Both the position numbers and the translations under genes were made by a program. Shown here in pieces: positions 18,580 to 27,490 of a stretch of 64,000 bases of DNA. Positions within the stretch are counted from its first letter, which is position 1. Each line of letters opens with the position of its first letter. Source of the DNA: Flavobacterium sp. I3-2 (GTDB taxonomy: Bacteria > Bacteroidota > Bacteroidia > Flavobacteriales > Flavobacteriaceae); contig NZ_CP058306.1 in NCBI RefSeq assembly GCF_013389595.1, positions 2,604,001 to 2,668,000 of the forward strand, written 5' to 3'. The notes beneath the pieces were generated by a model. The model was not told the DNA's origin. It saw only the letters and a list, made by a program, of their open reading frames with translations, and ran no database searches.

Positions 18580-19623
18580 ATGAAAAAATTTCTACTTTAT
18601 GGTTTGATTTTATTCGGTTTTTGTGCGGGTACAATTTCTTGTTCTAAAGATGACGGAACAACTGATGAAGTGACGGTTCAAGAACAAACGGTAAATTTTA
18701 AAACATTTGATAAAGAAAGAGTTGCTTTTAGTAATGATTTTGGACAATCGGCTACTAAAATGGTCAATTTTCCTGATGATGTAGAAAAGGTGAAAACCAT
18801 TAAAATGTTTTTACAACTTGATTGCCCAACTGGTGGTTGTAATATTTGGGATGTTTATGCTAATGTTTATGCTAAAGATAAAGTTAGCGGAGAGTGGTAT
18901 GAAATTGCAAGATATATCACACCTTATGGACGTGCAACAACTGCATTAGATAGAGGTTTGGAAGTTGATGTTACTGATTTTAAATCGGTTTTAAAAGGAA
19001 ATACCGAACTTAAAATATATGTTGAAGTTTGGGGAGCAGACGGCTGGCTTGTTAGTGCTGATTTTGACTATGTTTACGGTACTCCAGATTTTAAATATTA
19101 CGAAGTCGCTCCGATTATGCAATATAATAAAAATTCGTTAGAAGGTGTTCCGTATGGCGAAGAACATAATTTTGATTTAACCAAAACAATTAAAATACCA
19201 AGTGCAGCAGAGCGTACGCATTTAAGAACAATTATTTCGGGCTGGGGACACGCAACACCGTTGGAAAGTGGAAGAGGTTGTGCAGAATGGTGCTTTAGAA
19301 AACATCACGTTTGGATAAATAACCAACAAACTTTTGAACATGATTTAAAGGCATTGGGTTGTGCTTCTAATCCAATAAAAAATCAACAAGGAAATTGGCA
19401 AGGTGATCGTGCTGGATGGTGTCCTGGTATGATAGTTCCTGTACGAATTGATACGTTTACTAATAGTGTTGCAGGTACAGATTTAAATTACGAGTATAAG
19501 TTTAAACCATGGACAAACAACATGCAAGCTCAAATTGATAATCCGCATGCATATTATGCAATTTCAAGTTTTGTGGTTGTTAAGAGTAATAATCCAATTT
19601 CTAAACCTCAAGTTTTAGATTAA
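18580..19623 (+). CDS. PNGase F-type peptide-N-glycosidase, lipoprotein
   Basis: 347 residues, clearly homologous along its length to Elizabethkingia PNGase F, which cleaves the Asn-GlcNAc bond of N-glycoproteins. The two eight-stranded sandwich domains are represented by NIWDVYANVYAKD (catalytic Asp at residue 91), LKIYVEVWGADGW (Glu-149) and GCAEWCF (Glu-236), with DRAGWCPGM and the terminal YAISSFVVVKSN. The three catalytic acids equivalent to D60, E118 and E206 are retained. Unlike the secreted enzyme, it starts with a lipoprotein signal (GTISC, Cys-21), so it should be anchored on the envelope. Single gene with its own terminator. Confidence 0.9.
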   Translation: MKKFLLYGLILFGFCAGTISCSKDDGTTDEVTVQEQTVNFKTFDKERVAFSNDFGQSATKMVNFPDDVEKVKTIKMFLQLDCPTGGCNIWDVYANVYAKDKVSGEWYEIARYITPYGRATTALDRGLEVDVTDFKSVLKGNTELKIYVEVWGADGWLVSADFDYVYGTPDFKYYEVAPIMQYNKNSLEGVPYGEEHNFDLTKTIKIPSAAERTHLRTIISGWGHATPLESGRGCAEWCFRKHHVWINNQQTFEHDLKALGCASNPIKNQQGNWQGDRAGWCPGMIVPVRIDTFTNSVAGTDLNYEYKFKPWTNNMQAQIDNPHAYYAISSFVVVKSNNPISKPQVLD

Positions 19624-19660
19624 AAAAATGCCTTCAAAAAATTTTTTGAAGGCATTTTTT
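19623..19660. terminator. Strong bidirectional terminator
   Basis: 19-bp near-uninterrupted palindrome centred at 19641/19642 (core AATGCCTTC / GAAGGCATT) with A and T runs. Serves the PNGase gene on plus and the exported-protein gene on minus, which converge here. Confidence 0.9.
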
Positions 19661-20268
19661 TATTTAATATCTAACTGTTTTACGAACCAGTGATTTGAAT
19701 GATTTTTAACTAAATCATTTTTTACATTTTCATCTTCAGTTGCTAAATATTTATAAGCTTTTATTGGAATTGAATTTGGAAATTTTTTTAATGAAATTTC
19801 AATTAATTTATCAGATTCGTCAAACATGTCATTTGTTTGTAATGCTTCAATTTTATAAACATAGATAAGTGCAGGAACTTCTTGTTTTAAATCAATGAAT
19901 TCTTTTTCAATTGCATTGACTATTTTTAACTGAAATTCAGGATTTAAAGTAGATTGATTTTCAGAAACTTCATTGATATAATCTTGAAAAACCAAAAGCA
20001 AATTCATTATTTGCATGTTTTTTGTATTTGGATTTTCAACTAAAAGTGTAATTTTATCTAGTAATTCTTCTGAAATCTGTCCGTTATCATTTTGTAGAAC
20101 TTCATTATAAAATTGATCAAACGTATTTTTCATTGTTAAATCTTTTGAGTCAACCTGATTCAAATTTTTTGATTCAACAATAACCGTATTTATATATTCA
20201 TCAATTTCGTTTTGTGCTGAAACCGTTCCAATGAACATCAGCAATACAATAGTTAAAATTTTTTTCAT
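19660..20268 (-). CDS. Exported protein of unknown function
   Basis: The start ATG at 20268 is preferred over 20289 because it gives a clean signal peptide (MKKILTIVLLMFIGTVSAQ, cleavage after VSA). The mature about 183 residues are almost all helical, with acidic repeats such as NLNQVDSKDLTMKNTFDQF and a C-terminal SNHWFVKQL. No domain recognised; periplasmic location is inferred. Confidence 0.65.
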   Translation of the reverse strand: MKKILTIVLLMFIGTVSAQNEIDEYINTVIVESKNLNQVDSKDLTMKNTFDQFYNEVLQNDNGQISEELLDKITLLVENPNTKNMQIMNLLLVFQDYINEVSENQSTLNPEFQLKIVNAIEKEFIDLKQEVPALIYVYKIEALQTNDMFDESDKLIEISLKKFPNSIPIKAYKYLATEDENVKNDLVKNHSNHWFVKQLDIK

Positions 20269-20327
20269 TTTATTACAAAATAAATGCACTGAATAAGTTC
20301 AATGCATTTGTATTAATATTAAATTAT

Positions 20328-20933
20328 TTAATCTTCTTCCCAATCTTCTAAATCCGATTTATGAACCAGCATGCCATAATCTTCGGAGTATAAATATTCG
20401 TTATTTTCTAATTGTGAAATATATTCTTGAATCCATTCTGTAAATGAATTTGCTAATAGTTCACGGACTGCATCATCATGCCAAACACGAATAATTTGAC
20501 CATAATTACCTTCTTCAGACGGATCTAAATCAATACAAATGTGATTTCCTGAACCGTCATAAGTAAATGGAATCCAATTTACATTCCACCAATCGTTTTT
20601 AATTCCAGAATCTGGATCACTAACAAAAGCGTCATCTTCATCATCCGTAAAAGAATTATTTTCAAGTAATTCTTTCCAAACAGTCCATTCTTCTTGAATA
20701 CGTTCCATTGACAAAAATTCTTCTCCTTTCATGATTCCGTAACCGTGCGCATTTTCACCGTTATGAATTTTATAAAAAGCTTTAAAATCATCAGGAAATT
20801 GCTTTTTGATTGTATTTTCTAATGATAGAATTTTTTTATCAGTAACTCCAGGATGTAAATCGTAATTAAATTCTTTAAAATCATCAGTTATTTGGTCTAA
20901 ACACTTGATTAATTTATTCCAAGCTTGATCCAT
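20328..20933 (-). CDS. SMI1/KNR4 (SUKH) family protein
   Basis: 201 residues. The SUKH fold is visible as LENTIKKQFPDDFKAFYKIHNG, then WNVNWIPFTYDGSGNHICIDLDP and GQIIRVWHDD near residues 135-170. Bacterial SUKH proteins often act as immunity proteins against secreted or contact-dependent nuclease toxins, but many are orphan regulators. No toxin gene is adjacent, so the role is open. Another member is carried in the cassette array at 37761. Confidence 0.85.
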   Translation of the reverse strand: MDQAWNKLIKCLDQITDDFKEFNYDLHPGVTDKKILSLENTIKKQFPDDFKAFYKIHNGENAHGYGIMKGEEFLSMERIQEEWTVWKELLENNSFTDDEDDAFVSDPDSGIKNDWWNVNWIPFTYDGSGNHICIDLDPSEEGNYGQIIRVWHDDAVRELLANSFTEWIQEYISQLENNEYLYSEDYGMLVHKSDLEDWEED

Positions 20934-21079
20934 TTTGTTATCTTCTTAAATTATTTAGTTAATATTTCGTTTTAAATTTTACTTATATAAATTTATAAAA
21001 AAATGAATACAAAACACAATGAGGTTGATTTTTTATATAAAAAAATGATGTGAAACTTAAAATTATTGATAATCAGTGT

Positions 21080-21496
21080 TTAATTTGATAATATTTTTTG
21101 TTCGATTAAATGAAATGCACTTGCGATTTGATTCTTATCTTCTGAATCTGAAATAATTATATTAATCAAAGCTAAATTGTCTAATTTTAATAAATCTTCA
21201 CTGTTTTTTGATTCAGAAATTTTTAAATTATTTTCTTTCTCAAAATGTTTCTTTAATGCATTAAAATTAACACTATTTAATTTTTTCTTTTGTTTGTATT
21301 GATACCAAAAATCATTGCGTATAAAATCAATATCATTTTCTTGAATAACAATTTTTGAAACATTTAAAGAATCAATATCTTCAAAGTTAATTTTAATATC
21401 TTTTTTGTTTTTTTCTTTTTTCTTAATTAAATTTAAAATGTACCATAAGAAAAATAGTAAACATATTATAGTGGCTAAAATAATGAAATAAAGCAT
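21080..21496 (-). CDS. Single-pass membrane protein of unknown function
   Basis: 138 residues. An N-terminal membrane segment (MLYFIILATIICLLFFLWYILNLI) is followed by a Lys-rich stop-transfer KKKEKNKKD and a short helical cytoplasmic domain. Divergent from the helicase gene at 21558. No family recognised. Confidence 0.55.
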   Translation of the reverse strand: MLYFIILATIICLLFFLWYILNLIKKKEKNKKDIKINFEDIDSLNVSKIVIQENDIDFIRNDFWYQYKQKKKLNSVNFNALKKHFEKENNLKISESKNSEDLLKLDNLALINIIISDSEDKNQIASAFHLIEQKILSN

Positions 21497-21557
21497 GTTT
21501 TGTAATTCAATGTTTGTTAAGATTCAAATATTCCATAAAAAACATAACTTTGCATTT

Positions 21558-22868
21558 ATGAATACTACAAAAATACTACAAAATTTACATATAGAAGCAT
21601 TAAATGAAATGCAGACTAATGCTTTTGAAGCTTCAAAAATTAAAAATAACATCATTTTATTATCACCAACTGGATCTGGAAAAACGGTTGCATTTTTATT
21701 ACCAATTATTTCTAAATTAAAAAATGATGTAAGTGGAGTACAAGCTGTCATTTTAGCTCCTTCTAGAGAATTGGCTTTGCAAATAGAAGGTGTTTTCAAA
21801 AAAATGGGAACTTCTTTTAAAGTTAATTCTTGTTATGGTGGTCATTCTACAAAAATTGAAGTAAATAATTTAAGTTCACCACCGGCTGTTTTGGTAGGAA
21901 CTCCAGGAAGAATTGCTTTTCATATTCGTGAAAATAATTTTAGTACCAAGCATGTTTCGTGTTTTGTTTTAGATGAATTTGATAAAGCTTTGGAAATGGG
22001 ATTTCAGAATGATATGGATTTTATTATCAATTCGTTTAAGCATATTCAATTCAGAATGTTGACTTCTGCAACCAATCTAAAGAAAATACCTGATTTTACT
22101 GGAATTGAAAATCCTGAACGTATTCAGTTTTTAAAAAATACAGCATCTCAACCTGATTTAACTCTAAAAAAAGTAGTTTCAAAATCTGAAGATAAATTAG
22201 AAACTGTAGTTAAATTGGTTAGTAAAATTGGAAAAGAAACCGTTGTTATTTTTTGTAACCATCGTGATGCTGTTGATCGAATTAGCGAAGCGTTGACAAA
22301 AAAAGGAGTTTCAAACGGAAGTTTTCATGGAGGATTAGAACAAGCTGATCGTGAACGTGCACTAATGAAATTTAGAAATAAAAGTTCGAGAGTTTTGATT
22401 ACAACTGATTTAGCTGCACGCGGATTAGATATTCCTGAAATTGAATGTGTAGTACATTATCAAATTCCTGACAAAGAAGATGCATTTATTCATAGAAATG
22501 GACGAACTGCCCGAATGAAAGCTAAAGGAACAGTTTACGTAATGGTTACCAATGAAGAGCATTTTGAATTTATTGATCCAGAAATGCCTTTAGAAGATTT
22601 ATCCGGAAATTATAAAATTGAAAATAACACCGATTTCAAAACAATTTATATCAGCGCTGGAAAAAAAGACAAAGTTAACAAAGTTGATATTGTTGGTTAT
22701 TTAATTAAAACTGGTGGTTTGAAAAAAGAAGATATTGGTTTGATTGAAGTAAAGGATACACAAGCTTTTGTTGCGGTTTCGTCTTATAAAATTAAATCTT
22801 TGTTAAGTGTACTTGAAAATACGAAACTTAAAAATAAAAAAGTTAAAATTGCTTTGGCAAGAGATTAA
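21558..22868 (+). CDS. DEAD-box RNA helicase, short form with DbpA-like domain
   Basis: The start at 21558 (MNTTKILQNLHIEALNEMQT) is chosen because the Q-motif begins there; a longer frame from 21495 is unlikely. 436 residues. Walker A SPTGSGKT, PSRELALQ, motif II written DEFD (in LDEFDKALEMGF) instead of DEAD, STSAT-equivalent LTSATN, and motif VI HRNGRTARM. The C-terminus (YISAGKKDKVNKVDIVGYLIK) is a DbpA-type RNA-binding domain. DEFD variants occur in this Bacteroidota helicase group and are expected to be active. It is the last ordinary gene before the cassette array. Confidence 0.88.
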   Translation: MNTTKILQNLHIEALNEMQTNAFEASKIKNNIILLSPTGSGKTVAFLLPIISKLKNDVSGVQAVILAPSRELALQIEGVFKKMGTSFKVNSCYGGHSTKIEVNNLSSPPAVLVGTPGRIAFHIRENNFSTKHVSCFVLDEFDKALEMGFQNDMDFIINSFKHIQFRMLTSATNLKKIPDFTGIENPERIQFLKNTASQPDLTLKKVVSKSEDKLETVVKLVSKIGKETVVIFCNHRDAVDRISEALTKKGVSNGSFHGGLEQADRERALMKFRNKSSRVLITTDLAARGLDIPEIECVVHYQIPDKEDAFIHRNGRTARMKAKGTVYVMVTNEEHFEFIDPEMPLEDLSGNYKIENNTDFKTIYISAGKKDKVNKVDIVGYLIKTGGLKKEDIGLIEVKDTQAFVAVSSYKIKSLLSVLENTKLKNKKVKIALARD

Positions 22869-22929
22869 TAATAATAATTGTCAAAATTTTTGGCTGTATT
22901 CAAAAAACTGTGTAAATAAAAACTGAGAT

Positions 22930-22964
22930 GGGTTTGACTCTTTTTTCAGTTGAACCCCTTTTTT
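22930..22964 (+). terminator. Terminator after the short DEAD-box helicase
   Basis: GGGTTTGACT pairs with AGTTGAACCC (two G-T wobbles) around an 8-base loop, followed by six T. The remaining bases to 23060 show no gene. Confidence 0.7.
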
Positions 22965-23060
22965 AAATATAGCTATAAATTGATTTAAAATTACGCCCAA
23001 TTATGAATTCGTTGAAATAAATTGATAAAATATAAAGAGGTTTGTTTTTATCCATAGAAT

Positions 23061-23230
23061 ACGCACGTGGGGAAAAAATAAAGTCGAAACTTTATGATTA
23101 ACCAAAACTAAGCAACGCCTTTTTGATTTTTAAATTTAATAATAAAAATGAAATAGGCGATTGCGACAAAAAAAAACTACTTCGAGATTTACCTTTGCTC
23201 GCCATTGTTTCAAACTTTTGTTAACTGCAG
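23061..23230 (-). repeat. attC-like element E1 (left end decayed)
   Basis: Right half is normal and ends in GTTAACTGCAG. The middle is almost identical to E7 and E12 (AACGCCTTTTTGATTTT ... AAATTTAAT ... TAGGCGA). The left half lacks AAC and TTGGC. It is the last element in minus-strand order, where arrays usually decay. Confidence 0.65.
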
Positions 23231-23241
23231 TTGTAATATTA

Positions 23242-23877
23242 TTATCTTCCAATAATGTTTAATAAATCATTCGAAATTTCATTATTATTTTGCGAAAGTA
23301 AAAATCTTGCATTTTGAATTTCATTGTTTTCTAATGATAATAATCCTAATTGATAGTTAGCTTGTTCGATTTCGTAAACAGAATATTTTTTTGATTGATT
23401 TATAATTGATAAAAAGATTTCCTTGGCTTTCAGTTTATCTTTTTTAATTCCTAATCCAAATAAATAATGAAAGGCTAATTCAATCGGAAATATGTTATCA
23501 ATTTCAAAAACTTTATAAAGTAATTCGACGACTTTTGCATAATCACCTTTATCACGATAAATAGTTGATAAATTAAATGCAGCAGTACTTAAATTTTCTT
23601 TGATTAATTCGTTATAAAGTTCAATTGATTTGTTAATGTCTTTTTTACATCCAATTCCTTCTGATAGATAATTAGCAACTCTTATTTTACAATAATTATA
23701 ATGTGAACCTTCTAAATATGTCTCGAAAGCCTTTTCGAAACTTTCTTTAATTTCTAAATTATTTTCACGTATTAAACCTTCTTCGTAAACTTGTGCGATT
23801 AATAAAAAATCATCCTCAGATTTATCCTTTTTGATTAATAAATCATTCCAATCTTCAAAGGTTTTTATTTCTTTCAT
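23242..23877 (-). CDS. Cassette C1: TPR/Sel1-like repeat protein
   Basis: 211 residues of helical pairs: FEKAFETYLEGSHYNYCKIRVANYLSEG, IELYNELIKENLSTAAFNLS, YEIEQANYQLGLLSLENNE. The spacing of Ala, Leu, Gly and Tyr fits Sel1/TPR repeats, which mediate protein-protein contacts. It is the only gene of the cassette bounded by GTTAACTGCAG at 23220 and CTGCAGT-like n-AAC at 23909. The two ends match over about 18 bases with three mismatches, the longest terminal match in the array. No partner or catalytic domain is seen; function unknown. Confidence 0.7.
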   Translation of the reverse strand: MKEIKTFEDWNDLLIKKDKSEDDFLLIAQVYEEGLIRENNLEIKESFEKAFETYLEGSHYNYCKIRVANYLSEGIGCKKDINKSIELYNELIKENLSTAAFNLSTIYRDKGDYAKVVELLYKVFEIDNIFPIELAFHYLFGLGIKKDKLKAKEIFLSIINQSKKYSVYEIEQANYQLGLLSLENNEIQNARFLLSQNNNEISNDLLNIIGR

Positions 23878-23900
23878 TTACGAAAAGTTTTTTTACAATT

Positions 23901-24101
23901 GCAGTCAACGCCAGAGTAGCTTGGCGAAGAAGCGGTTTTGGAGAGCAAAACGTCCAACTCGCACCGACCGAAGCAAAACCGCTTGCGTTGATGCTAAATT
24001 ATAAAAAGAAAAGCGAAACCAAGCGATTTTTGCGAAATAAAAAGCACAAACTTTCAGCTTTGTACTTAATCCGCTCTTTTGCCAAACTGCATGTTATGTG
24101 C
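23901..24101 (-). repeat. attC-like element E2
   Basis: Begins GCAGTCAACG, outer stem AGCTTGGCGAAG / CTTTTGCCAAACT, inner CAAAACCGCTT arms, ends GTTATGTGC. Carries the loop word CTAAATTATAA. Confidence 0.75.
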
Positions 24102-24116
24102 TGGTTGATTGTTATT

Positions 24117-24494
24117 TTAGTTGATGAAAATATAATCTCGCTTAATTTTCTTTGAATTGTCAAGCTGTAAGAAATTCATTCCTTTTATTGCTATGTTTCC
24201 ATCAGGCGTTTTCATTTGCCAAGTCACTCGTAATGTGTCGTGATTTTCAGAAAAACCTGTACTTTCTGTTATCAATCCATTTCCAACTACAAGTTTTTCA
24301 TTTACTTGCATAATATTTTCGTAAATGTTCTCCAATCCGTGATGCTTTACAGCTTTATCACCTGGTTCATCAGCGTAAAATTCAGCAGAAGATGAATATA
24401 CTTTTTCAATCAGTTGTTTTCTTTCATCAGCGTTTGTTGTACTCCAAGCTTCAATATAGTCTTTTACGAATTTTTCTAAATCTGTTTTTACCAT
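24117..24494 (-). CDS. Cassette C2: SnoaL/NTF2-like protein
   Basis: 125 residues with the cone-shaped alpha+beta fold of the NTF2/SnoaL superfamily: an N-terminal helix FVKDYIEAWSTTNADERKQLIEKVYS, then strands including SENHDTLRVTWQMKTPDG. Members bind small hydrophobic ligands or act as isomerases, hydratases or immunity-like domains. No clear catalytic residue can be assigned. It is downstream of a Crp-family regulator gene in the same cassette, 71 bp apart, so regulation by that protein is plausible. Confidence 0.75.
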   Translation of the reverse strand: MVKTDLEKFVKDYIEAWSTTNADERKQLIEKVYSSSAEFYADEPGDKAVKHHGLENIYENIMQVNEKLVVGNGLITESTGFSENHDTLRVTWQMKTPDGNIAIKGMNFLQLDNSKKIKRDYIFIN

Positions 24495-24565
24495 TTTTTT
24501 TAATTTTAAAATTTTCAGTAAATTTCACAAAAATAGATTACTATTTACTGACACATTTGTGTCAA

Positions 24566-25159
24566 TTATTGAGATTGAGACAGTTTTTTTCGTATTCTTG
24601 TTAAGGTTTGCCTTTCTACACCTAAATAACTGCAAAGTTGCGTTATGCTTATTCGGTTGAAGAGTTGCGGATATTGATTAATGAAGTTAATGTATCGTTG
24701 TTCAGCATTTTGGTAAAGAAAACTTTCCAATCTTTGTTGTTGCAGTTTGAGTTTCGTTTCTACAATTAACCGTCCATATTTTTCAAATTTCGAGATTTCG
24801 TCATAAGCATTTTGCAAATGTTCTGTCGGAAAATTTATAATGGTGGAAGTTTCCAAACATTGAAAAGATAGAGGACTTGGTTTGTTGTTCACAAAGGAAG
24901 CATAATGAAATGTATATTCGTTTTCGGGAATGAAATATATATTTTTTTCGTTTCCAAAGCTATCCGTATGAAATGCCCGAATAAGTCCTTTTACTAAAAA
25001 ACCACCTTGTTTTTGAAGTTCTCCGGCTTTAATGTAAAAATCGTTTTTGTGAATTTTTGTTATGGTTAGTTTTTCGCTGAATTTTTTAAGTTCATTTTCG
25101 GTCAGTTCGGGACAAACACTTCTGATGTGGTTCAAATAAATTTCAATTTCTTCTGTCAT
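24566..25159 (-). CDS. Cassette C2: Crp/Fnr family transcriptional regulator
   Basis: 197 residues. The N-terminal cyclic-nucleotide-binding-like beta roll (ITKIHKNDFYIKAGELQKQGGFLVKGLIRAF) is followed by a long dimer helix and a winged-helix domain (QRYINFINQYPQLFNRISITQLCSYLGVERQTLTRIRKKL). Flavobacterial members of this group usually lack cAMP contacts, and I see no RxxS-type phosphate site. It lies upstream of the SnoaL-like gene and likely controls it. A second, differently sequenced Crp protein sits in cassette C5. Confidence 0.85.
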   Translation of the reverse strand: MTEEIEIYLNHIRSVCPELTENELKKFSEKLTITKIHKNDFYIKAGELQKQGGFLVKGLIRAFHTDSFGNEKNIYFIPENEYTFHYASFVNNKPSPLSFQCLETSTIINFPTEHLQNAYDEISKFEKYGRLIVETKLKLQQQRLESFLYQNAEQRYINFINQYPQLFNRISITQLCSYLGVERQTLTRIRKKLSQSQ

Positions 25160-25190
25160 TTGGTTTTATTCGTGGTTTTCGGGTCAACTT

Positions 25191-25388
25191 ATACATAATG
25201 TTTCGGTGCTTGACGTCAGTGGTGGAAATTGAAGCGAAAAGTTTCAATTTAGCGAGACTGTGCAAAAGCAAATTTTTATTTACTAAATTAAGAAAAAAAG
25301 CTAATGCTCACAGCATTGGCGGCATAAAAAGTACAAACGTTTAACTTAGCTGTTATTCCGATCTTTTGCCAAACTGCTTGTTATGTGA
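25191..25388 (-). repeat. attC-like element E3
   Basis: Starts ATACATAATG (AAT instead of AAC) and ends GTTATGTGATTA. Contains the repeated GAAAAGTTTCAATTTAGC word and an inner hairpin around ACTAAATTAAGAAAAA. The outer stem is weaker (TTGAC / GCCAA). Confidence 0.7.
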
Positions 25389-26186
25389 TTATTTGTTCAG
25401 CGTTCTTAATGCTTTTTTAGTGATGTATTTTGTTTCTTTGGTATTGCTTTCGGTTTCCCAACGCTTGCAAAGTTCCGTTATAAATTCGGGTTGTGTTTTA
25501 CTTGCGTCATTGAGCCAATTTCCAACGCTGTCCTGAACATATTTTGCTTTGTCCGACTTTAGCGGTTCCAAAATGGATAAAGCCAATTCCGGATTTTGTT
25601 TCAGTTCTTCAATGTGTTCGCACCAAACTCCACGAGGTCTTGTCGCTTCGGTTGTAAATCTTCGGATATTTTCGTCTTCGTTAGAAGTCCATTTGGAAAG
25701 AATTTCGATACTTTCGGTAAGATTTTTCGCAATTTTTGGTCTTACTGTCATCCAACAAATTTCTCTTACTCCAAAATGGTTGTCAGCCGAAAAAGGTTGG
25801 ATTTGTTTCAATGTTTCAGATATGTTTAGGTTTTCATTTTTTCCGATGGTGTAAGTTGCCCAACAACGAACAAGATCAGCATTATGGTTTGAAATAATTG
25901 CCAAGAAATTTTCATCTCTGTTTTGAGTTGTCAATTCAAAAAGTCCTGATCCGATGGCTTCGTTTATTGTATTTACGGTTTGTTTTTTGAGTTGGTCAAT
26001 TTTGTTGAGAATTGGCTTCAAATATTCAGTTCGGTTGGTTTGTTTTAGTAGATTTTCGAGCAAAATTTTTTGGTCAACAGCCAACCATTCTATAAGATTT
26101 GCAGTTTCGATTTGTCCCGAATTAATTTGTTGCAAAATATCGTTCGGTATATCTTTTGTCGAACGAGCTCCTTTTCTTTTTGTCAT
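25389..26186 (-). CDS. Cassette C3: AlkC/AlkD-type DNA alkylation repair HEAT protein
   Basis: 265 residues of HEAT-like repeats. The stretch IRRFTTEATRPRGVW followed by LSILEPLKSDKAKYVQDSVGNWLND is characteristic of the AlkC/AlkD DNA glycosylase superfamily, which excises alkylated bases without flipping them. The stop overlaps the cassette core region at 25389. Its ATG follows immediately the stop of the peroxiredoxin gene, so the two are co-transcribed. Activity is inferred from family only. Confidence 0.8.
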   Translation of the reverse strand: MTKRKGARSTKDIPNDILQQINSGQIETANLIEWLAVDQKILLENLLKQTNRTEYLKPILNKIDQLKKQTVNTINEAIGSGLFELTTQNRDENFLAIISNHNADLVRCWATYTIGKNENLNISETLKQIQPFSADNHFGVREICWMTVRPKIAKNLTESIEILSKWTSNEDENIRRFTTEATRPRGVWCEHIEELKQNPELALSILEPLKSDKAKYVQDSVGNWLNDASKTQPEFITELCKRWETESNTKETKYITKKALRTLNK

Positions 26187-26819
26187 TTATAATTGCTGTA
26201 TTAATTCGTCAATATTGATACGTTCCATATAATTGGCGTTTACAAATTTATAAATAATTGTTGCGTTTGAGTTCAAAACATAAACGGCAGGAATTGGTAA
26301 AACGTGGTTTTCTGTTTGATTTATTTTAAGTAAATCAATTCCTAAGTTTTCATAGTGAGAAATTACAAAGTCTTGAAGTTCAAAATCAATACCGACTTGT
26401 TTAGCCAAATCGTTGTTTTTATCGGATAAAATTTCAAATGAAATATGGTGTTGTTTCTGCCATTCAGAATTTGTAGTTTCAAGTTGAGGCGAAATCACAA
26501 TCAATCTTGTATTTTTAAATTGGTTGATTTTAGTTTGCAATGCTTGGATTTCCAAATTGCAATACGGACACCAACTTCCTCGTAAAAATGCAATTACGAT
26601 TTTTTCGTTTTCCAATAATTCTCTCAAGACAACTTTTTTGTTGTCAAAATTATTAAGCTCAAAATCAGGAAATTTATCACCAATATTCAAACTCTTGTTT
26701 TCGATTTGTTTTTCTTTCAAATCTTGAATTGATTTTTGAAATGCTTGTAACGTTTCCGAAGGAACTTGGGCAGTTAATTGTTTATTTAACTCGTCTATTT
26801 GTTTAGCTAAAATATCCAT
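26187..26819 (-). CDS. Cassette C3: peroxiredoxin-like AhpC/TSA protein
   Basis: Start at 26819 (MDILAKQIDELNKQL) is preferred; an 8-residue extension upstream looks non-coding. 210 residues. After an N-terminal coiled helix (residues 1-40) comes a thioredoxin fold: GDKFPDFELNN, then FLRGSWCPYCNLEIQAL with a CxxC motif, and IPAVYVLNSNATI containing the cis-Pro. The CPYC pair suggests thiol-dependent peroxide or disulfide chemistry. It is divergent from hxlR-type gene at 26914, the usual arrangement for a redox-sensing regulator and its target. Confidence 0.82.
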   Translation of the reverse strand: MDILAKQIDELNKQLTAQVPSETLQAFQKSIQDLKEKQIENKSLNIGDKFPDFELNNFDNKKVVLRELLENEKIVIAFLRGSWCPYCNLEIQALQTKINQFKNTRLIVISPQLETTNSEWQKQHHISFEILSDKNNDLAKQVGIDFELQDFVISHYENLGIDLLKINQTENHVLPIPAVYVLNSNATIIYKFVNANYMERINIDELIQQL

Positions 26820-26860
26820 ACTAAAATGTTTAATTTTGTACAAAGTTTAATAACTGTTTC

Positions 26861-26890
26861 GAGATAAACAATACCGCATATTTTTATCTC
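26861..26890. promoter_or_regulatory. Candidate HxlR operator
   Basis: GAGATAAA and its exact complement TTTATCTC are separated by 14 bases in the divergent region between the peroxiredoxin and the HxlR-type gene. A further GGGATAAAA half lies at 26894-26902. Operator role is inferred from symmetry and position. Confidence 0.45.
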
Positions 26891-26913
26891 TATGGGATAA
26901 AAAAGTCAATTTT

Positions 26914-27255
26914 ATGAAAACAAAGGAAGTAACAATAGAAGAAAAAATTTGTCCGTTAGAATTTGCTGTCAATGCAGTTAGCGGAAAGTGGAAAATCCCG
27001 ATAGTTTGGCAGATAAACGAAGGCAAAAAGCGTCCGAGTGAATTTTTGAAAGGCATCGGAAAAGTAGATAGGCGAGTGTTGAACCAACAGCTCAAAGAAA
27101 TGGAACAAATCGGGATTTTGACCAAATTCTCCTTTCCCGAACTTCCTCCACGTGTAGAATATTCGTTAACTCCAATTGGTGAAGAATTAGTGAAAGTTTT
27201 GTGGCAGTTAAATGATTGGGGTAAACTTTTGCTTGAAAAAAATGAAAATTTTTAA
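26914..27255 (+). CDS. Cassette C3: HxlR-family winged-helix regulator
   Basis: 113 residues. ICPLEFAVNAVSGKWKIPIVWQIN holds the conserved N-terminal Cys and the GKWKIPI helix of the HxlR/YodB/HypR family, followed by RRVLNQQLKEMEQIGILTK (recognition helix) and PPRVEYSLTPIGEEL (wing). Several family members sense quinones, aldehydes or disulfide stress through that Cys. It is transcribed against the array direction and must have its own promoter. The likely target is the divergent peroxiredoxin-alkylation repair pair. Confidence 0.87.
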   Translation: MKTKEVTIEEKICPLEFAVNAVSGKWKIPIVWQINEGKKRPSEFLKGIGKVDRRVLNQQLKEMEQIGILTKFSFPELPPRVEYSLTPIGEELVKVLWQLNDWGKLLLEKNENF

Positions 27256-27290
27256 ATCATTTCTTTTTGGCAAGAACGTTGTTTAAACGT

Positions 27291-27485
27291 ATCACATAAC
27301 GGTTAGAAGCTTTGCGAAGTAACGGTAAATCGAAGACGAAATTTTCAATTTAGCGACACAGTAAGCAAAAGCCAATTCATTGAATAAATTTAAGAAAAAA
27401 AATCAATGCAATTGGCTTTTTGCGACAAAAAAAGGAGAAACTTTCAATTTTTCTCTAAATCCGACATTTCGCCAATGTTATCTGC
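27291..27485 (-). repeat. attC-like element E4
   Basis: Starts ATCACATAACGG, which matches the other end of C3 (GTTATGTGAT at 25380). Outer arms AGCTTTGCGAAG / CATTTCGCCAA, inner hairpin AAAGCCAATT / AATTGGCTTT around an ATAAATTTAAG loop. Ends GTTATCTGC. Confidence 0.75.
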
Positions 27486-27490
27486 TGTTT

